A model generated the notes under the pieces. The model searched no databases. It worked only from the letters and a program-made list of their open reading frames with translations, and was not told the origin of the DNA. This document shows, piece by piece, positions 16,275 through 26,589 of a stretch of 51,439 nt of DNA. Positions within the stretch are counted from its first letter, which is position 1. Every line of letters starts with the position of its first letter. Source of the DNA: Bacteroides sp. (GTDB taxonomy: Bacteria > Bacteroidota > Bacteroidia > Bacteroidales > Bacteroidaceae). Location: NCBI RefSeq assembly GCF_028690125.1, contig NZ_JAQVBV010000036.1:1-51439 (forward strand), written 5' to 3'. The translations under genes were made by a program, and so were the position numbers.

Positions 16275-17747
16275 TTATAGAGTTTCATTTTGAGGATATG
16301 GTAACACAAAACTTTCGGGTTTAAATCCTCTTTTAGGAGGTACATTTAGTCGCTTAAAATAGTAAAACAATTGTCCTTCTCCCATAAATTCACGCCTAGC
16401 CTCCTTAATAAGTTCTGTTTTAAACCAATCACTGCTTGAACTATCTACTATATCAGTAGCACAACCGTGACCACGACGTATAACAGCAATTTCTTCTACA
16501 GCCTTATTCTTATATGCTTTACTTTGTTCATTATCGGTAGCTTCTTCGGCCAAATTATTATAATAAGCGGCACGAATATGATACATTTCTCCTAATCGAA
16601 GCATTGGAATCATATCTTTTGCATACTTGGACAACGTTCCATCGGCCACCAAATACTTCGTGCAATAATAATACCATCCATCTGCTGCAATTACCTTTCC
16701 ACGGATGTCTCCCGAATCATCATCGAACCAATCACCCTTAGGGTTATAGGAATATAAATTTAGAGAATTAGCATAACGATAATTTTGATAATTATCCGCC
16801 AACATTTGATTAGAAAGACAAAACAGAAGTTCATCATACATTTTATTATTACCCTGACCAAATTCGCTTGAATTTGTAAAGTCAAACAATGACGAACCAT
16901 ATTTATCACTTATTGCATTTATTACAAGTTCCGTTTCATCAAAAGCTTCTTTGTACATTCCACGATACAAATAAACACGTGCTAACATACCACAAATAGC
17001 ATAGTAATTCAATCGATAACCACGATACGCAAAAAATAAATCATTCGGTTTTTCAGTTGTTGTAATACCTTGATGATCATTTTTAAATCGCACACCGACT
17101 TCCATCCAAGATGAACGCGGAATATCAAAACGTCCCACCAAATCTTTTGCATCTTTTAAATCTACCGTTACTTTTCGCAATAATTCTTCACTCGTTATAT
17201 ATTCTTTAAATGTGCAAGGATAAATATCTACATAAGGAAGATATTTTTTCCCGTCTTCCTTCGCTGGAGCAAATAAACGATACATGTCAAAATGCAATAT
17301 TGCACGAAGTGCCAAAGCTTCTCCTTCAATTAATAATCTTTCTTCTTCACCTTTTATAAAAGTAGTAGCAGATTCTTTACTAACTCGCTGAATCAAATTA
17401 TTGCAGTTTGCTATGCAATTATAAGTTTTTGACCACATATCCTGAACTACAGGATAAATTTGACTTCCTGTATATTTATACGTACTAAAATAATCCTCAT
17501 TGGTTCCATATTTCGGTGAGTAATATTGTGCCATAGCATCTAAAGCTCCCCAAGTAAGTTCTTTTCCATACATACTTGAGTTAGACATTTGCCGATAAAT
17601 CCCATTCAAAGCATTTCGGTATCCACCACCTGTCTCAAATAGTTGATCGTCTTCGGTAGTATCTTGTGGTTGTATGTCTAACCAATCACTACAAGCCGTC
17701 AGCACAAAAATCGAAATCAGACCTACAAAATAACTATATATTCTCAT
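16275..17747 (-). CDS. SusD/RagB-family lipoprotein (PUL 2)
   Basis: The protein has 490 residues. The lipoprotein signal peptide ends VLTAC (Cys19), followed by SDWLDIQPQDTTEDDQLFE, the family start. Its helices include NALNGIYRQMSN near 50 and GEALALRAILHFDMYRLFAP near 145. The C-terminal region has MIPMLRLGEMYHIRAAYYN near 385 and ends FKPESFVLPYPQNETL. It pairs with the SusC-like transporter 19 bp upstream to capture and deliver an unidentified ligand at the cell surface. It is shorter than the PUL 1 SusD and not closely similar to it. Confidence 0.92.
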   Translation of the reverse strand: MRIYSYFVGLISIFVLTACSDWLDIQPQDTTEDDQLFETGGGYRNALNGIYRQMSNSSMYGKELTWGALDAMAQYYSPKYGTNEDYFSTYKYTGSQIYPVVQDMWSKTYNCIANCNNLIQRVSKESATTFIKGEEERLLIEGEALALRAILHFDMYRLFAPAKEDGKKYLPYVDIYPCTFKEYITSEELLRKVTVDLKDAKDLVGRFDIPRSSWMEVGVRFKNDHQGITTTEKPNDLFFAYRGYRLNYYAICGMLARVYLYRGMYKEAFDETELVINAISDKYGSSLFDFTNSSEFGQGNNKMYDELLFCLSNQMLADNYQNYRYANSLNLYSYNPKGDWFDDDSGDIRGKVIAADGWYYYCTKYLVADGTLSKYAKDMIPMLRLGEMYHIRAAYYNNLAEEATDNEQSKAYKNKAVEEIAVIRRGHGCATDIVDSSSSDWFKTELIKEARREFMGEGQLFYYFKRLNVPPKRGFKPESFVLPYPQNETL

Positions 17748-17766
17748 ATTGGTAAATCTATATTTA

Positions 17767-20700
17767 TTAAAAACTAGCTTTCAGTGAAAAATTCAAAGTT
17801 CTAGAGTAGGGATAACTTAATCCACGTTCTTGCTTAATAGAAGAGATACGAAAAAGCTCATTAGCTCCCACCTCAAAACGTAACATACTAAGATGAAGAT
17901 GCGTAATCAGCTTATTATCAAAATCATATCCTAAAGTGATAGAATTTAGAGAAAGCCAATTATAGTCTTGTACAAAACGTGAAGTAGCTTTAGTAGTACT
18001 AATATTATCTCCAGCTTCTAACTTTTTGTACATAGCAATATCACCCGGTTTCTGCCAACGTTCAGTCAAGACGCGTCTATCCGCATTTTTCTCGTAAACA
18101 TTTACGTTCTCTACCTTATCAGCCAAGGTTTGGTTATAACGTTGTCCTCCCCATTCATACATAAATGTTGCATATAAACTAAAATTCTTCCACCGGGCAT
18201 TCACTCCAAAGCTACCTTGAGCATCCGGTTCTAATGAACCAACAACCACCTGATAAGCTGAATTCCAAACATTTGTAACCTTCCCATCAGGGGTCAAAAA
18301 CAATTCTTCTCCATTAGCCGGATTTATACCTAAAGAACGCATAGCCCAGATAGAACTTTCAGAACCGCCCTCTTCATATTTTTTATAACTTTTTGAACCT
18401 GTCCCTAAACGAGCTTGACTCTGTTTCGTATCATTTAAAAAAGCATCTACGCGGTCATTATAAGCTTTCATGCTTTCAGATATCTTCAATATCTTATTCT
18501 GGTTATGCGCTAAATTTGCAAATACAGCTACATACCAATCTTTATTGCTGAAAATATCAGAACGCACATCTAGTTCAAATCCTTTGTTCTCAATCTCACC
18601 CACATTATTTTTATAAGTAGTAAAACCCGTATGACTAGGAATAGTTACATCATTAATTAAATCAACCGTTCTTTTATTATAATAATTACCTCTAATATAA
18701 AGTTTCCCATTCCACATACGCAATTCAGCACCAAGATCAAATGTATTGGTCGTTTCCCAAGTTAAATCTTTATTTCCCAATGCGTATAAAACAGCTCCAT
18801 AACCGGTTTTATACCATTCATCAGAGAGTATTTCATACGTAGTACGAGCGGCAAAAGAACTGAAGTTCACTTTACCTACTTGTCCATAGCTAGCACGTAC
18901 TTTTAATAAATTTACTATTTCGAGATTTTTCATGAACTCATAATTATTTAAGTTCAAACCAGTACCAAAACTCCAGAATGGAGCAAATTTACTATTCGAT
19001 CCAAATTTAGAAGAACCATCTAAACGCATACTCGCATCGAACAAATAAATATCTTGAAAACTATAATTCACAAGCCCTGTTAAACCTATCAAACGAGCAT
19101 GAGAATCTGAAACTTTCGGCTTTTTTACTATTTCCTGAGCATAATTAGGAGAACTCAAAGCCCCTGAAGGAAAACCTCTATAAAAAGCAGATGTATTTTT
19201 ATAGCGATCCTCTTTCATATTAAGTCCTAATGAAACATTAATATTGTGCTCTTCAACAAAACGGTTGTAAGCTAAAGAAGCCTGCCAATCCCATGTAAAT
19301 GAATCCCCAGAATCTGTAGTCAATTCTCCTGATGAAAGATTGGTTTGACTAAGAGGCGTAGAATTTTTTATAGAGTTAGGATCAAGAAATCTTTTGCTTG
19401 ATTCAAATTTTCTTGTGAGTCCTAATGTACTTTTAAACAAAAGATAATCGATAATATTCCATTGAACACTAAGATTATTAACCAGTTCTTCATAAGAAGA
19501 TTTATCATAATTCTTCAATGTTGCTTCATATAGCGGATTATAACGATCAGTAAAACTTACCTGATGCCATTCCTTTAACGTTTGCAATGGTTTTCCATTT
19601 TGATCTTCATATACATCATAAGGTGACTGACTAGTATAGTCGGCAAACGACCCATAAGGAGATTCAGCAGAATTACTAATATTAAAAGTAGTATGATTAC
19701 GCACTTGCAATCTGCCAATACGATAGTCAATATAAGTACCCGCTCCCCAAACATTACGATAAGAACCTTTCATAACACCATTATTCTGCCGCATATTCAC
19801 TTCTACACCAAAACGGACTTGTTCGGTACCACCGTCAATGTATAGACTGTGATTCGTATTAAAAGATGTTCTCAAAGGCTTACTCATCCAGTATGAATCC
19901 ACACCTCTACGTATGTTAAAAAGCTTATTAGTATATTCATTCTGTAGAGTTACCCATTTACTTATAGTCATATCTTCTTTCATATCATAGCAACCAGCCA
20001 ATCGTTCTGCTTCCAATTTTTCTGATGCATTCATCAAATTATAATCACTCAAATCCGGCATCTCAACCTCTCCGGTCAAGCTATATGCAATGTTCAACTT
20101 ACCAGGTTTCGGAGCAACTGTCGTTATAACAATAACTCCATTCGCAGCACGAGAACCGTACATAGCCGTAGCAGCAGCATCACGCAACATGGTAACGCTC
20201 TCAATACGGTTAGGATCAAAATCATAAAGTTTCGTCACATCAATTTCAAAACCATCCATAATAAATGTTGGAAGATTCGGATTATTTTTCAATGACGATT
20301 TATTCGTAACGTCCAAATCTAATTCTTTCGTACCAAAAGCTGATTTACCTCGCATATACGCTTCAGGTAATGCATTAGGATCAGAACCCCAAGTTGTATT
20401 CTCTGCAATACGGAAAGATGGGTCGAAAGTTTGAAGAGCTGCAATAACATTTGTTTTATTCACTTTAAGAATATCCTCTCTTTTTACAGTTATAGCATTA
20501 CCTGTAAAACTTTCCTTGCGTATATTGGCAAAACCAGTTACAACAACCTCATTAATCTCATTTGCATCTTCTTTCATGCGAACCTGAAGGTCCTTCTTCT
20601 GATTAGCCTTCACAGTAATTTCCTGAGGTAGCATACCAATATAAGAAAACTTCAGTACGACATCCTCACGCGGGGCACTGATTTTGAAATTACCATCAAT

Positions 20701-20916
20701 ATCACAAACTGTACCGCCTTGAAATCCTTTCACTACCACATTCACTCCAGGTAAAGAGTGTCCTTCTAAATCTGTAACCGTACCTTTAATGATACGGTTA
20801 CTTTGGTGCTCTACCTTTACAGTCACCGTAGTTGTTTGTGCACTCATAGGAGAAGTGCACACCAACAGGGAGGCTGCTAAGCAACAACCTACAATAAAAC
20901 TTCGCTTTTCTCTCAT
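17767..20916 (-). CDS. SusC/RagA-family TonB-dependent transporter (PUL 2)
   Basis: The protein has 1049 residues. The signal peptide ends MSAQ (residue 27). A carboxypeptidase-regulatory-like domain follows (IKGTVTDLEGHSLPGVNVVVKG, about 42-125), then the plug (VVVTGFANIRKESFTGNAI; LRDAAATAMYGSRAANGVIVITT) and a barrel ending NFSLKASF. It would import the ligand held by its SusD partner with TonB energy. It begins only 50 bp after the stop of the ABC membrane gene, and that gap lacks a consensus promoter, so it may belong to the ABC transcript. No hydrolase or dedicated regulator accompanies it. Confidence 0.94.
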   Translation of the reverse strand: MREKRSFIVGCCLAASLLVCTSPMSAQTTTVTVKVEHQSNRIIKGTVTDLEGHSLPGVNVVVKGFQGGTVCDIDGNFKISAPREDVVLKFSYIGMLPQEITVKANQKKDLQVRMKEDANEINEVVVTGFANIRKESFTGNAITVKREDILKVNKTNVIAALQTFDPSFRIAENTTWGSDPNALPEAYMRGKSAFGTKELDLDVTNKSSLKNNPNLPTFIMDGFEIDVTKLYDFDPNRIESVTMLRDAAATAMYGSRAANGVIVITTVAPKPGKLNIAYSLTGEVEMPDLSDYNLMNASEKLEAERLAGCYDMKEDMTISKWVTLQNEYTNKLFNIRRGVDSYWMSKPLRTSFNTNHSLYIDGGTEQVRFGVEVNMRQNNGVMKGSYRNVWGAGTYIDYRIGRLQVRNHTTFNISNSAESPYGSFADYTSQSPYDVYEDQNGKPLQTLKEWHQVSFTDRYNPLYEATLKNYDKSSYEELVNNLSVQWNIIDYLLFKSTLGLTRKFESSKRFLDPNSIKNSTPLSQTNLSSGELTTDSGDSFTWDWQASLAYNRFVEEHNINVSLGLNMKEDRYKNTSAFYRGFPSGALSSPNYAQEIVKKPKVSDSHARLIGLTGLVNYSFQDIYLFDASMRLDGSSKFGSNSKFAPFWSFGTGLNLNNYEFMKNLEIVNLLKVRASYGQVGKVNFSSFAARTTYEILSDEWYKTGYGAVLYALGNKDLTWETTNTFDLGAELRMWNGKLYIRGNYYNKRTVDLINDVTIPSHTGFTTYKNNVGEIENKGFELDVRSDIFSNKDWYVAVFANLAHNQNKILKISESMKAYNDRVDAFLNDTKQSQARLGTGSKSYKKYEEGGSESSIWAMRSLGINPANGEELFLTPDGKVTNVWNSAYQVVVGSLEPDAQGSFGVNARWKNFSLYATFMYEWGGQRYNQTLADKVENVNVYEKNADRRVLTERWQKPGDIAMYKKLEAGDNISTTKATSRFVQDYNWLSLNSITLGYDFDNKLITHLHLSMLRFEVGANELFRISSIKQERGLSYPYSRTLNFSLKASF

Positions 20917-20966
20917 AAATACAGTGTTTAGTTATATACTGCTATCCAACAAATCTTATATTCTAA

Positions 20967-23288
20967 TTATTTTTTACGACGACGCCACCAAGTTATTACA
21001 TAACCAGCCAACAAACCTACAGGAATAAGCCCCATAAAAATAATCTGTACCCAGATCAAAGCTCCCTGACCAATAGACATTTTATCATCATACGGATGAG
21101 GACGACTATCATCTACCGGAAATTCATTGAAAGAAAGTTCACGGAATATTTCGCTGATCAATGTAAAATTGGAAGTAGGCATATCATTTCTACTGGTAGT
21201 CAGCTCACTGTTAGCCATACAATCGGCATCGCCACATACAAAAATACGCTGTTCTTTGTCGCCCACCTGACGGCTCAGACGCACAACCAATGGAATAGAA
21301 TCAGCTCTTTCACCTGTTTCAGGATTAATCACCGGTTTATCATCTACAAAGTCTGTGGTTTGCAACTCATTCCATGCTTTCGGTGTAGTAGCAAACAAGA
21401 CAGAAGATTTGAATCCACAACTATCGTTTATCTGAAATTGAACAGCACCGGGCATTGCAAGTTTAGACCCATAACGTACCATACGATAAAATTCTTGATT
21501 TTCTTTCATGGCTGTTTCTGTAGGATTGAGGAACAACTGGTTAGGAGCATATCCTTCAGTTTCTTCAACTACAATGCCCGGCATAAACGTAATACCTAAA
21601 TTAGCAACTAACGGATTCATCAATGGCTGACGACGTGGCTCGCAAGTGATAACCATATCACCTCCACGAGCTATAAAACGTTGAACTTTAGCTATTTCTT
21701 CCGGTGTATATTCTTCACGAACATCTGCAATCACTATAATGTCAATATTCTCTGGAATATCAGTAGCAGCTGAATCTGCCTTCAAATCTAAAGTAGTAAC
21801 AGAGAAACCTTGATTAATCAATGAATGACGGAAAGTAAGATTTTTGGCAAAAGCACTATAATCGCGTTCACCACCTTTATATATATCACGTTCACCATGA
21901 CCATTCACGAAAGCTACCAAAGGAGCCTCAGCAACCATTGTCTTTAAAGCAGATGTAATCTGAGCTTCGAACGGGTCACGCTGATTGTCGTCATATATAC
22001 GGAGGAAAGCTTTTTGACCGTTTTCACGCTCGAACAAGTAAACAAAACGATTTCTTTCTTCTTCTAGATCAATGCCTTTAGGTTCAGTTATCTTTTTGAG
22101 TTCTTCCGGAGATAGGAACATTTCAAAATCATAATCATAGTTATCACATAAACTCTGAGCTATCTCTTTATCGGTTTTTCCTGGATGTTGAGCATAAAGA
22201 CGAGGATTATCAGCATGATCATAGTAATAAACATACTTCATCTTCATTTCCGGTTTGAAACGAATATAATCTTCGAACTTCCGGATTTCCCAATTCCTGT
22301 TTTGAGGCATTCCTCTATTGAAATTGTCGTCCAGCAAATTAACAAAAGTAGTAAGGGTTAATCCACCATCCATTTTCTGCATTACTTCTTGACTTGGAAG
22401 TGTCAGAGTGTTCGCTTTAGTTGCCGTAGCATCATAATAGCACATTAATTTCGGTTGAGAAGTAACATAACCTAATAATAGAGTCACGCACAACACACCA
22501 ACATATTGGAATGTCTTTTCAAATTTATTAGAGCAAGAACGTTCAAATTTCAATTTTAAAATAGAAAGTGATAAGAACAATGCAATTACAATAATAAAGT
22601 AGAATACATCTTCACTACAGATCATTCCCTGCAGGAATTTATCTGATCGTCCTGCTAAAGACAACCAATAAGTCAAATCACGAACAAAATCAATATTTTG
22701 TCCTACATTAGCCATAAAATTCAATACAGCAAGTATAGTCAAAGTTCCAACTGCTGCAACTACCTGATAGGCAGTCAATGTAGACATAAACAAACCAATA
22801 GCGCCATAAGCACATACAAGCAGAAAAATTCCCAAAATACCGGTCAATGCAAACGAATAATCAAAGTTCTCTACCACGCATGCCGTATATATAAAATAGG
22901 CAAACAAGATAACAACCAGAATTAACGCATATACGATCATGGAAATATACTTCCCTATGATGATTTGAATATTAGTGATCGGAGAAGAATAGAGCAGTTT
23001 TATTGAACCGCTACTATACTCCTTACTCATTAATCCCATAGTGAGTAGCGGAATATACAGATATAAGTTATTCTGCATATCAGAATACACGCCCGTATAA
23101 CCCACTAATAATGAACCTGTCAGGTTGTAAGGACGATAATTCAACGCTAAATAGCGTAACTGATCAGCAATCAGATCGGAAAAAGTAAGTCCGGCCTGAA
23201 ATGCGAATATAATAAGAATTAGCCATGCAATAGGTGAACAGAAGAGCGTATTCAGTTCAGCCTTTGCTATTTTCCATATAGTTTTCAT
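20967..23288 (-). CDS. Fused GldF/GldG-like ABC-2 permease and auxiliary domain, copy B
   Basis: The protein has 773 residues from the ATG at 23288, chosen because the paralogue at 26568 starts at the aligned residue (MKT...IAxAELxxLFCSP). Residues 1-260 hold about six membrane segments of an ABC-2 permease (GldF-like), with the motif MGLMSKEYSSGSIKLLYSSPITNIQIIIGKY. Residues about 290-740 resemble the GldG-type auxiliary domain (VAFVNGHGERDIY; IDIIVIADVREEYTPEEI). A final membrane helix ends in WWRRRKK. In Flavobacterium GldA-GldF-GldG are gliding-associated; Bacteroides does not glide, so the cargo is unknown. It works with the ATPase at 23316-24239. Confidence 0.82.
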   Translation of the reverse strand: MKTIWKIAKAELNTLFCSPIAWLILIIFAFQAGLTFSDLIADQLRYLALNYRPYNLTGSLLVGYTGVYSDMQNNLYLYIPLLTMGLMSKEYSSGSIKLLYSSPITNIQIIIGKYISMIVYALILVVILFAYFIYTACVVENFDYSFALTGILGIFLLVCAYGAIGLFMSTLTAYQVVAAVGTLTILAVLNFMANVGQNIDFVRDLTYWLSLAGRSDKFLQGMICSEDVFYFIIVIALFLSLSILKLKFERSCSNKFEKTFQYVGVLCVTLLLGYVTSQPKLMCYYDATATKANTLTLPSQEVMQKMDGGLTLTTFVNLLDDNFNRGMPQNRNWEIRKFEDYIRFKPEMKMKYVYYYDHADNPRLYAQHPGKTDKEIAQSLCDNYDYDFEMFLSPEELKKITEPKGIDLEEERNRFVYLFERENGQKAFLRIYDDNQRDPFEAQITSALKTMVAEAPLVAFVNGHGERDIYKGGERDYSAFAKNLTFRHSLINQGFSVTTLDLKADSAATDIPENIDIIVIADVREEYTPEEIAKVQRFIARGGDMVITCEPRRQPLMNPLVANLGITFMPGIVVEETEGYAPNQLFLNPTETAMKENQEFYRMVRYGSKLAMPGAVQFQINDSCGFKSSVLFATTPKAWNELQTTDFVDDKPVINPETGERADSIPLVVRLSRQVGDKEQRIFVCGDADCMANSELTTSRNDMPTSNFTLISEIFRELSFNEFPVDDSRPHPYDDKMSIGQGALIWVQIIFMGLIPVGLLAGYVITWWRRRKK

Positions 23289-23315
23289 ACTTATTTCTAT
23301 TTTCAAAGTTTTTGA

Positions 23316-24239
23316 TTACCTCTTTCCTGAAAGACGAGCAAAAATCTCATCCAATGAAAGACGTTCTAACTGAATCTCTTCTAACTGCCATCCTTTAGCA
23401 ACACTAGTAGCAATCATTTTCTCGGTAATGTTATTGTCTGTGGCAAAATGGAAACGATAATGACGTTCACCCAAATCATCAACTTTCGTAATACCTTCCA
23501 GTTTAGCCAGTTCTTCAACAAGTGGCGCTTTATCTAATGTAACAGTAAAAGAAGTAGGTGCTACATAATTATCAAACTCACTCATTGTTCCTGAAAAGAC
23601 TACTTTTCCTTGTTCAATCATACGTATCTCGTCACAAGTAGCCTGAACCTCAGGCAAAATGTGAGTAGATAACATAACTGCATGATCTGTAGCCAACTCT
23701 TTGATCAGATTACGTATCTCAACAATCTGATTCGGATCCAGCCCATTTGTTGGCTCATCCAACACTACAAACTTAGGACGGTGAACAATGGCCTGTGCTA
23801 TTCCAATGCGCTGCTGGTATCCTCCTGACAAATTGCGAAGAAGACGAGAACGGAAATGAGTCACACCACAACGTTCCATAGCACGTTCTACCGCTTTTCC
23901 GATTTCTGTAGGCTCCATCAAACGAAGGTTAGCACAATAAATCAAATATTCCTCAACAGTCATGTCGGGATATAAAGGCGGGCGTTGTGGCAAGAATCCG
24001 ATAAATTTTTTCGCTTCTACCGGATTTTCACGCAAGCTGATGTCATTGATCCAAACATTCCCTTCGGTCTGGTTCAGTACACCACATATAATGTTCATTG
24101 TTGTAGACTTTCCGGCTCCGTTGGAACCCAACAAACCGAAAACGCCTTTACTTTTTACTTCAAAATTTATATCGCGAATGGCCCAATCTACACTGTAACG
24201 GTGAGAAAGGTGCTCTACTCTTACAATAACTTCTTCCAT
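23316..24239 (-). CDS. ABC transporter ATPase, GldA-like, copy B
   Basis: The protein has 307 residues from the ATG at 24239. The longer start at 24266 adds nine residues absent from the paralogue. Walker A GSNGAGKST is at 38-46; the signature is LSGGYQQRIGIAQ, Walker B is FVVLDEPTNGLDP, and the switch His is in STHILPEV. The C-terminal 80 residues form the extension usual for GldA/CcmA-type ATPases. It energises the fused permease 27 bp downstream. It is closely similar along its whole length to the ATPase at 26590-27528, evidence of a tandem duplication of the pair. Confidence 0.92.
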   Translation of the reverse strand: MEEVIVRVEHLSHRYSVDWAIRDINFEVKSKGVFGLLGSNGAGKSTTMNIICGVLNQTEGNVWINDISLRENPVEAKKFIGFLPQRPPLYPDMTVEEYLIYCANLRLMEPTEIGKAVERAMERCGVTHFRSRLLRNLSGGYQQRIGIAQAIVHRPKFVVLDEPTNGLDPNQIVEIRNLIKELATDHAVMLSTHILPEVQATCDEIRMIEQGKVVFSGTMSEFDNYVAPTSFTVTLDKAPLVEELAKLEGITKVDDLGERHYRFHFATDNNITEKMIATSVAKGWQLEEIQLERLSLDEIFARLSGKR

Positions 24240-24273
24240 GATACGTTTGTATTTTACAGGATACACATTTTTA

Positions 24274-26568
24274 TTATCTTCTCTTTCTACGAGTCAGGAC
24301 AGTAATTCCAATGGCAGCCAACACTATTGGCATAACTCCATACCATCCATATCTTACCAGTTTACGCGCATCACGTCCGATATATACTTCATTGTCTGTC
24401 GGACGAGGACGCTCTGTATCCAATGGATATTCGTCATAAGAAAGCCATTTGAAAGTCCCGGTAATGATTGTGAAATTAGTAGATGAATATCCATTACGAT
24501 TACGGCTCATTTCCCCATTGCTCACACAATCGGCATCACCAGTAATCACAATACGCTGTTCTTTATCACCCACTTTACGGTTTAAAGCAAGTACAGTAGG
24601 AAAGACTCCCTGTGTTTCACCCGTTTCAGGATTAAGTTTCGGCATATCATCCAAGAAATCAGTTGTTTGCAATTCATTCCAGCACAAAGAATCTGTTACA
24701 ATCACAGGCAAAGCCTTGAAACCTTTAGAAGCATCAAAAGATAAACCAACTACATCCGGCATAGTAACTACATATCCAAATTCACGAGGACGAGCATACT
24801 CTTTAAAATTTTCCGCAGCTTCTTCAGTTATCTGACCAACAATCAATGTAGGAGAGTCATTTTCTTTCATTTCAACCAATGTTCCTGGCATGAAAGTAAC
24901 TCCAAACTGCTTTGCAATTGGGTTCATCACGTCCTGACGACGAGCATCTCCTAAGACAAAAAGATTGCCTCCACGGGCTATATACTTATTCAAACGTTCA
25001 TTTTCAACTTCATTAAGCGCTGTTTTCATATCAGCAACTACCACAATATCAATATCTTCCGGAATTTCCTGTTCTACTAAAGATAAATTTACAACATTAA
25101 ATCCTTGATTAACTAAAGAATAACGGAAGTACTGATTTTCTGCAAACTGATTATAATCACGATCACCTGTCTTGGTGATTTCACGCATTTCATGTCCTGT
25201 CAAAAAAGCGACTTTCGGTGATTCCACTACAAAGCGCTTGAGCGCAGCAGATATTTCTTTTTCAGACGGGTGTTTCTCATTATCATCAAATAAACGCAAA
25301 ATACTTTTTTGACCATTTTCACGTTCTACAACACGAATAAAGCGATTTCCTTCTGATGACAGATCGATTTTTTCACGAATCTGTTCGGGAGTAAGAAACA
25401 TCTTAATATCTAGATTCAAGATCTTAGCCATCTTTTGAGCTCTTTCTTCAATGGTATTACAACCTTCCAAACGAAAATCGAGTTGAGAATTAGCCTCGTC
25501 ATAATAATAGACGTAATCCATCTTGATTTCCGGTTTGAAACGGATATATTGCTCAAACCTCTCATAATCAAATTTTAACTGACGTGGCAACCCGATAGAG
25601 TAATTATCATCCAAGAGATTGACATAACTGGTTATTTTCAATTCACCGTCAAGTTTCTCCATGATATCCTGGCTTGCCTGAGTTAATGTGTTACGCATAT
25701 TTGCCGTAGAATCATAATAAATCTTCATTGAAGGCAAAGTAGAAAAATAGCCGATCAATATAGCAATTAAAACAACTATGCCATAAGTTCCCCAAGTCTT
25801 TCCATGAGATACTTTGCGACGTCCAGCGCGTAGTTTCAAGATCGAAAGAATCAAAAACAATGCGATAATCAGGAAGAAATAAAGTAAATCTTCGCTGCAA
25901 ATCAAACCTCCGATAAATTCATTCGCACGTCCGTAGATTGAAAGCCAATAGGTGATGTCCCGTACAAAAGCATAATCCTGTCCCACTTCACCAATATAGT
26001 TCAATGCAGCTAAAACAGCCAATGTACCCATAGCCGCAACAACCTGATAAGAAGTTATGCTAGACATAAACAAACCAATTGCGCCATAAGCACAGATCAA
26101 TAAGTAAATACCTAAAACTCCGGTAAAAAGTAATCCAAGATCAGCGTCTTTAATAAAGATACTACAAAAAAGACCTATTATAAACAAAGGAAGAATCAAT
26201 ACCAGATTATAAATCAGCACTGAGATATATTTACCAAAGATTATTTGGCTGTCAGTCACCGGAGAAGAAAAGAGCAGCTTTATAGAACCACTGCTATATT
26301 CCCGACTCATCAATCCCATTGTCAACAAAGGGATGTATAAGTAAAGGTTACGCAAAAAGCCTGGGAATATGCCGAGCCAACCCGTAAAAATGTTAGCAGT
26401 CACATCCCATAAGCCATACCCTAATGCTTGTGACTGTACCTGTCGGTCAAACGCATTACCAAATGCTGCACCTACTTGTACAGCAAAAATAACTAAAATA
26501 AGCCATGCCACCGGAGAGCAGAACAAAGAACGCAGTTCGGCAATGGCTATCCGATATGTAGTTTTCAT
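24274..26568 (-). CDS. Fused GldF/GldG-like ABC-2 permease and auxiliary domain, copy A
   Basis: The 764 residues share the layout of copy B: N-terminal ABC-2 membrane part with MGLMSREYSSGSIKLLFSSPVTDSQIIFGKY near residue 85, an extracytoplasmic GldG-like domain (VAFLTGHEMREI; DIDIVVVADMKTALNEVE; NLFVLGDARRQDVMNPIAKQFGVTF) and a C-terminal membrane helix ending TRRKRR. It begins 21 bp after its ATPase gene. The GldG-like domain resembles auxiliary parts of ABC systems that move or release envelope components, but the cargo here is unknown. The two copies are alike throughout yet clearly diverged, so the duplication is not recent. Confidence 0.82.
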   Translation of the reverse strand: MKTTYRIAIAELRSLFCSPVAWLILVIFAVQVGAAFGNAFDRQVQSQALGYGLWDVTANIFTGWLGIFPGFLRNLYLYIPLLTMGLMSREYSSGSIKLLFSSPVTDSQIIFGKYISVLIYNLVLILPLFIIGLFCSIFIKDADLGLLFTGVLGIYLLICAYGAIGLFMSSITSYQVVAAMGTLAVLAALNYIGEVGQDYAFVRDITYWLSIYGRANEFIGGLICSEDLLYFFLIIALFLILSILKLRAGRRKVSHGKTWGTYGIVVLIAILIGYFSTLPSMKIYYDSTANMRNTLTQASQDIMEKLDGELKITSYVNLLDDNYSIGLPRQLKFDYERFEQYIRFKPEIKMDYVYYYDEANSQLDFRLEGCNTIEERAQKMAKILNLDIKMFLTPEQIREKIDLSSEGNRFIRVVERENGQKSILRLFDDNEKHPSEKEISAALKRFVVESPKVAFLTGHEMREITKTGDRDYNQFAENQYFRYSLVNQGFNVVNLSLVEQEIPEDIDIVVVADMKTALNEVENERLNKYIARGGNLFVLGDARRQDVMNPIAKQFGVTFMPGTLVEMKENDSPTLIVGQITEEAAENFKEYARPREFGYVVTMPDVVGLSFDASKGFKALPVIVTDSLCWNELQTTDFLDDMPKLNPETGETQGVFPTVLALNRKVGDKEQRIVITGDADCVSNGEMSRNRNGYSSTNFTIITGTFKWLSYDEYPLDTERPRPTDNEVYIGRDARKLVRYGWYGVMPIVLAAIGITVLTRRKRR

Positions 26569-26589
26569 ATAAATGCTTTATTTATGTGA

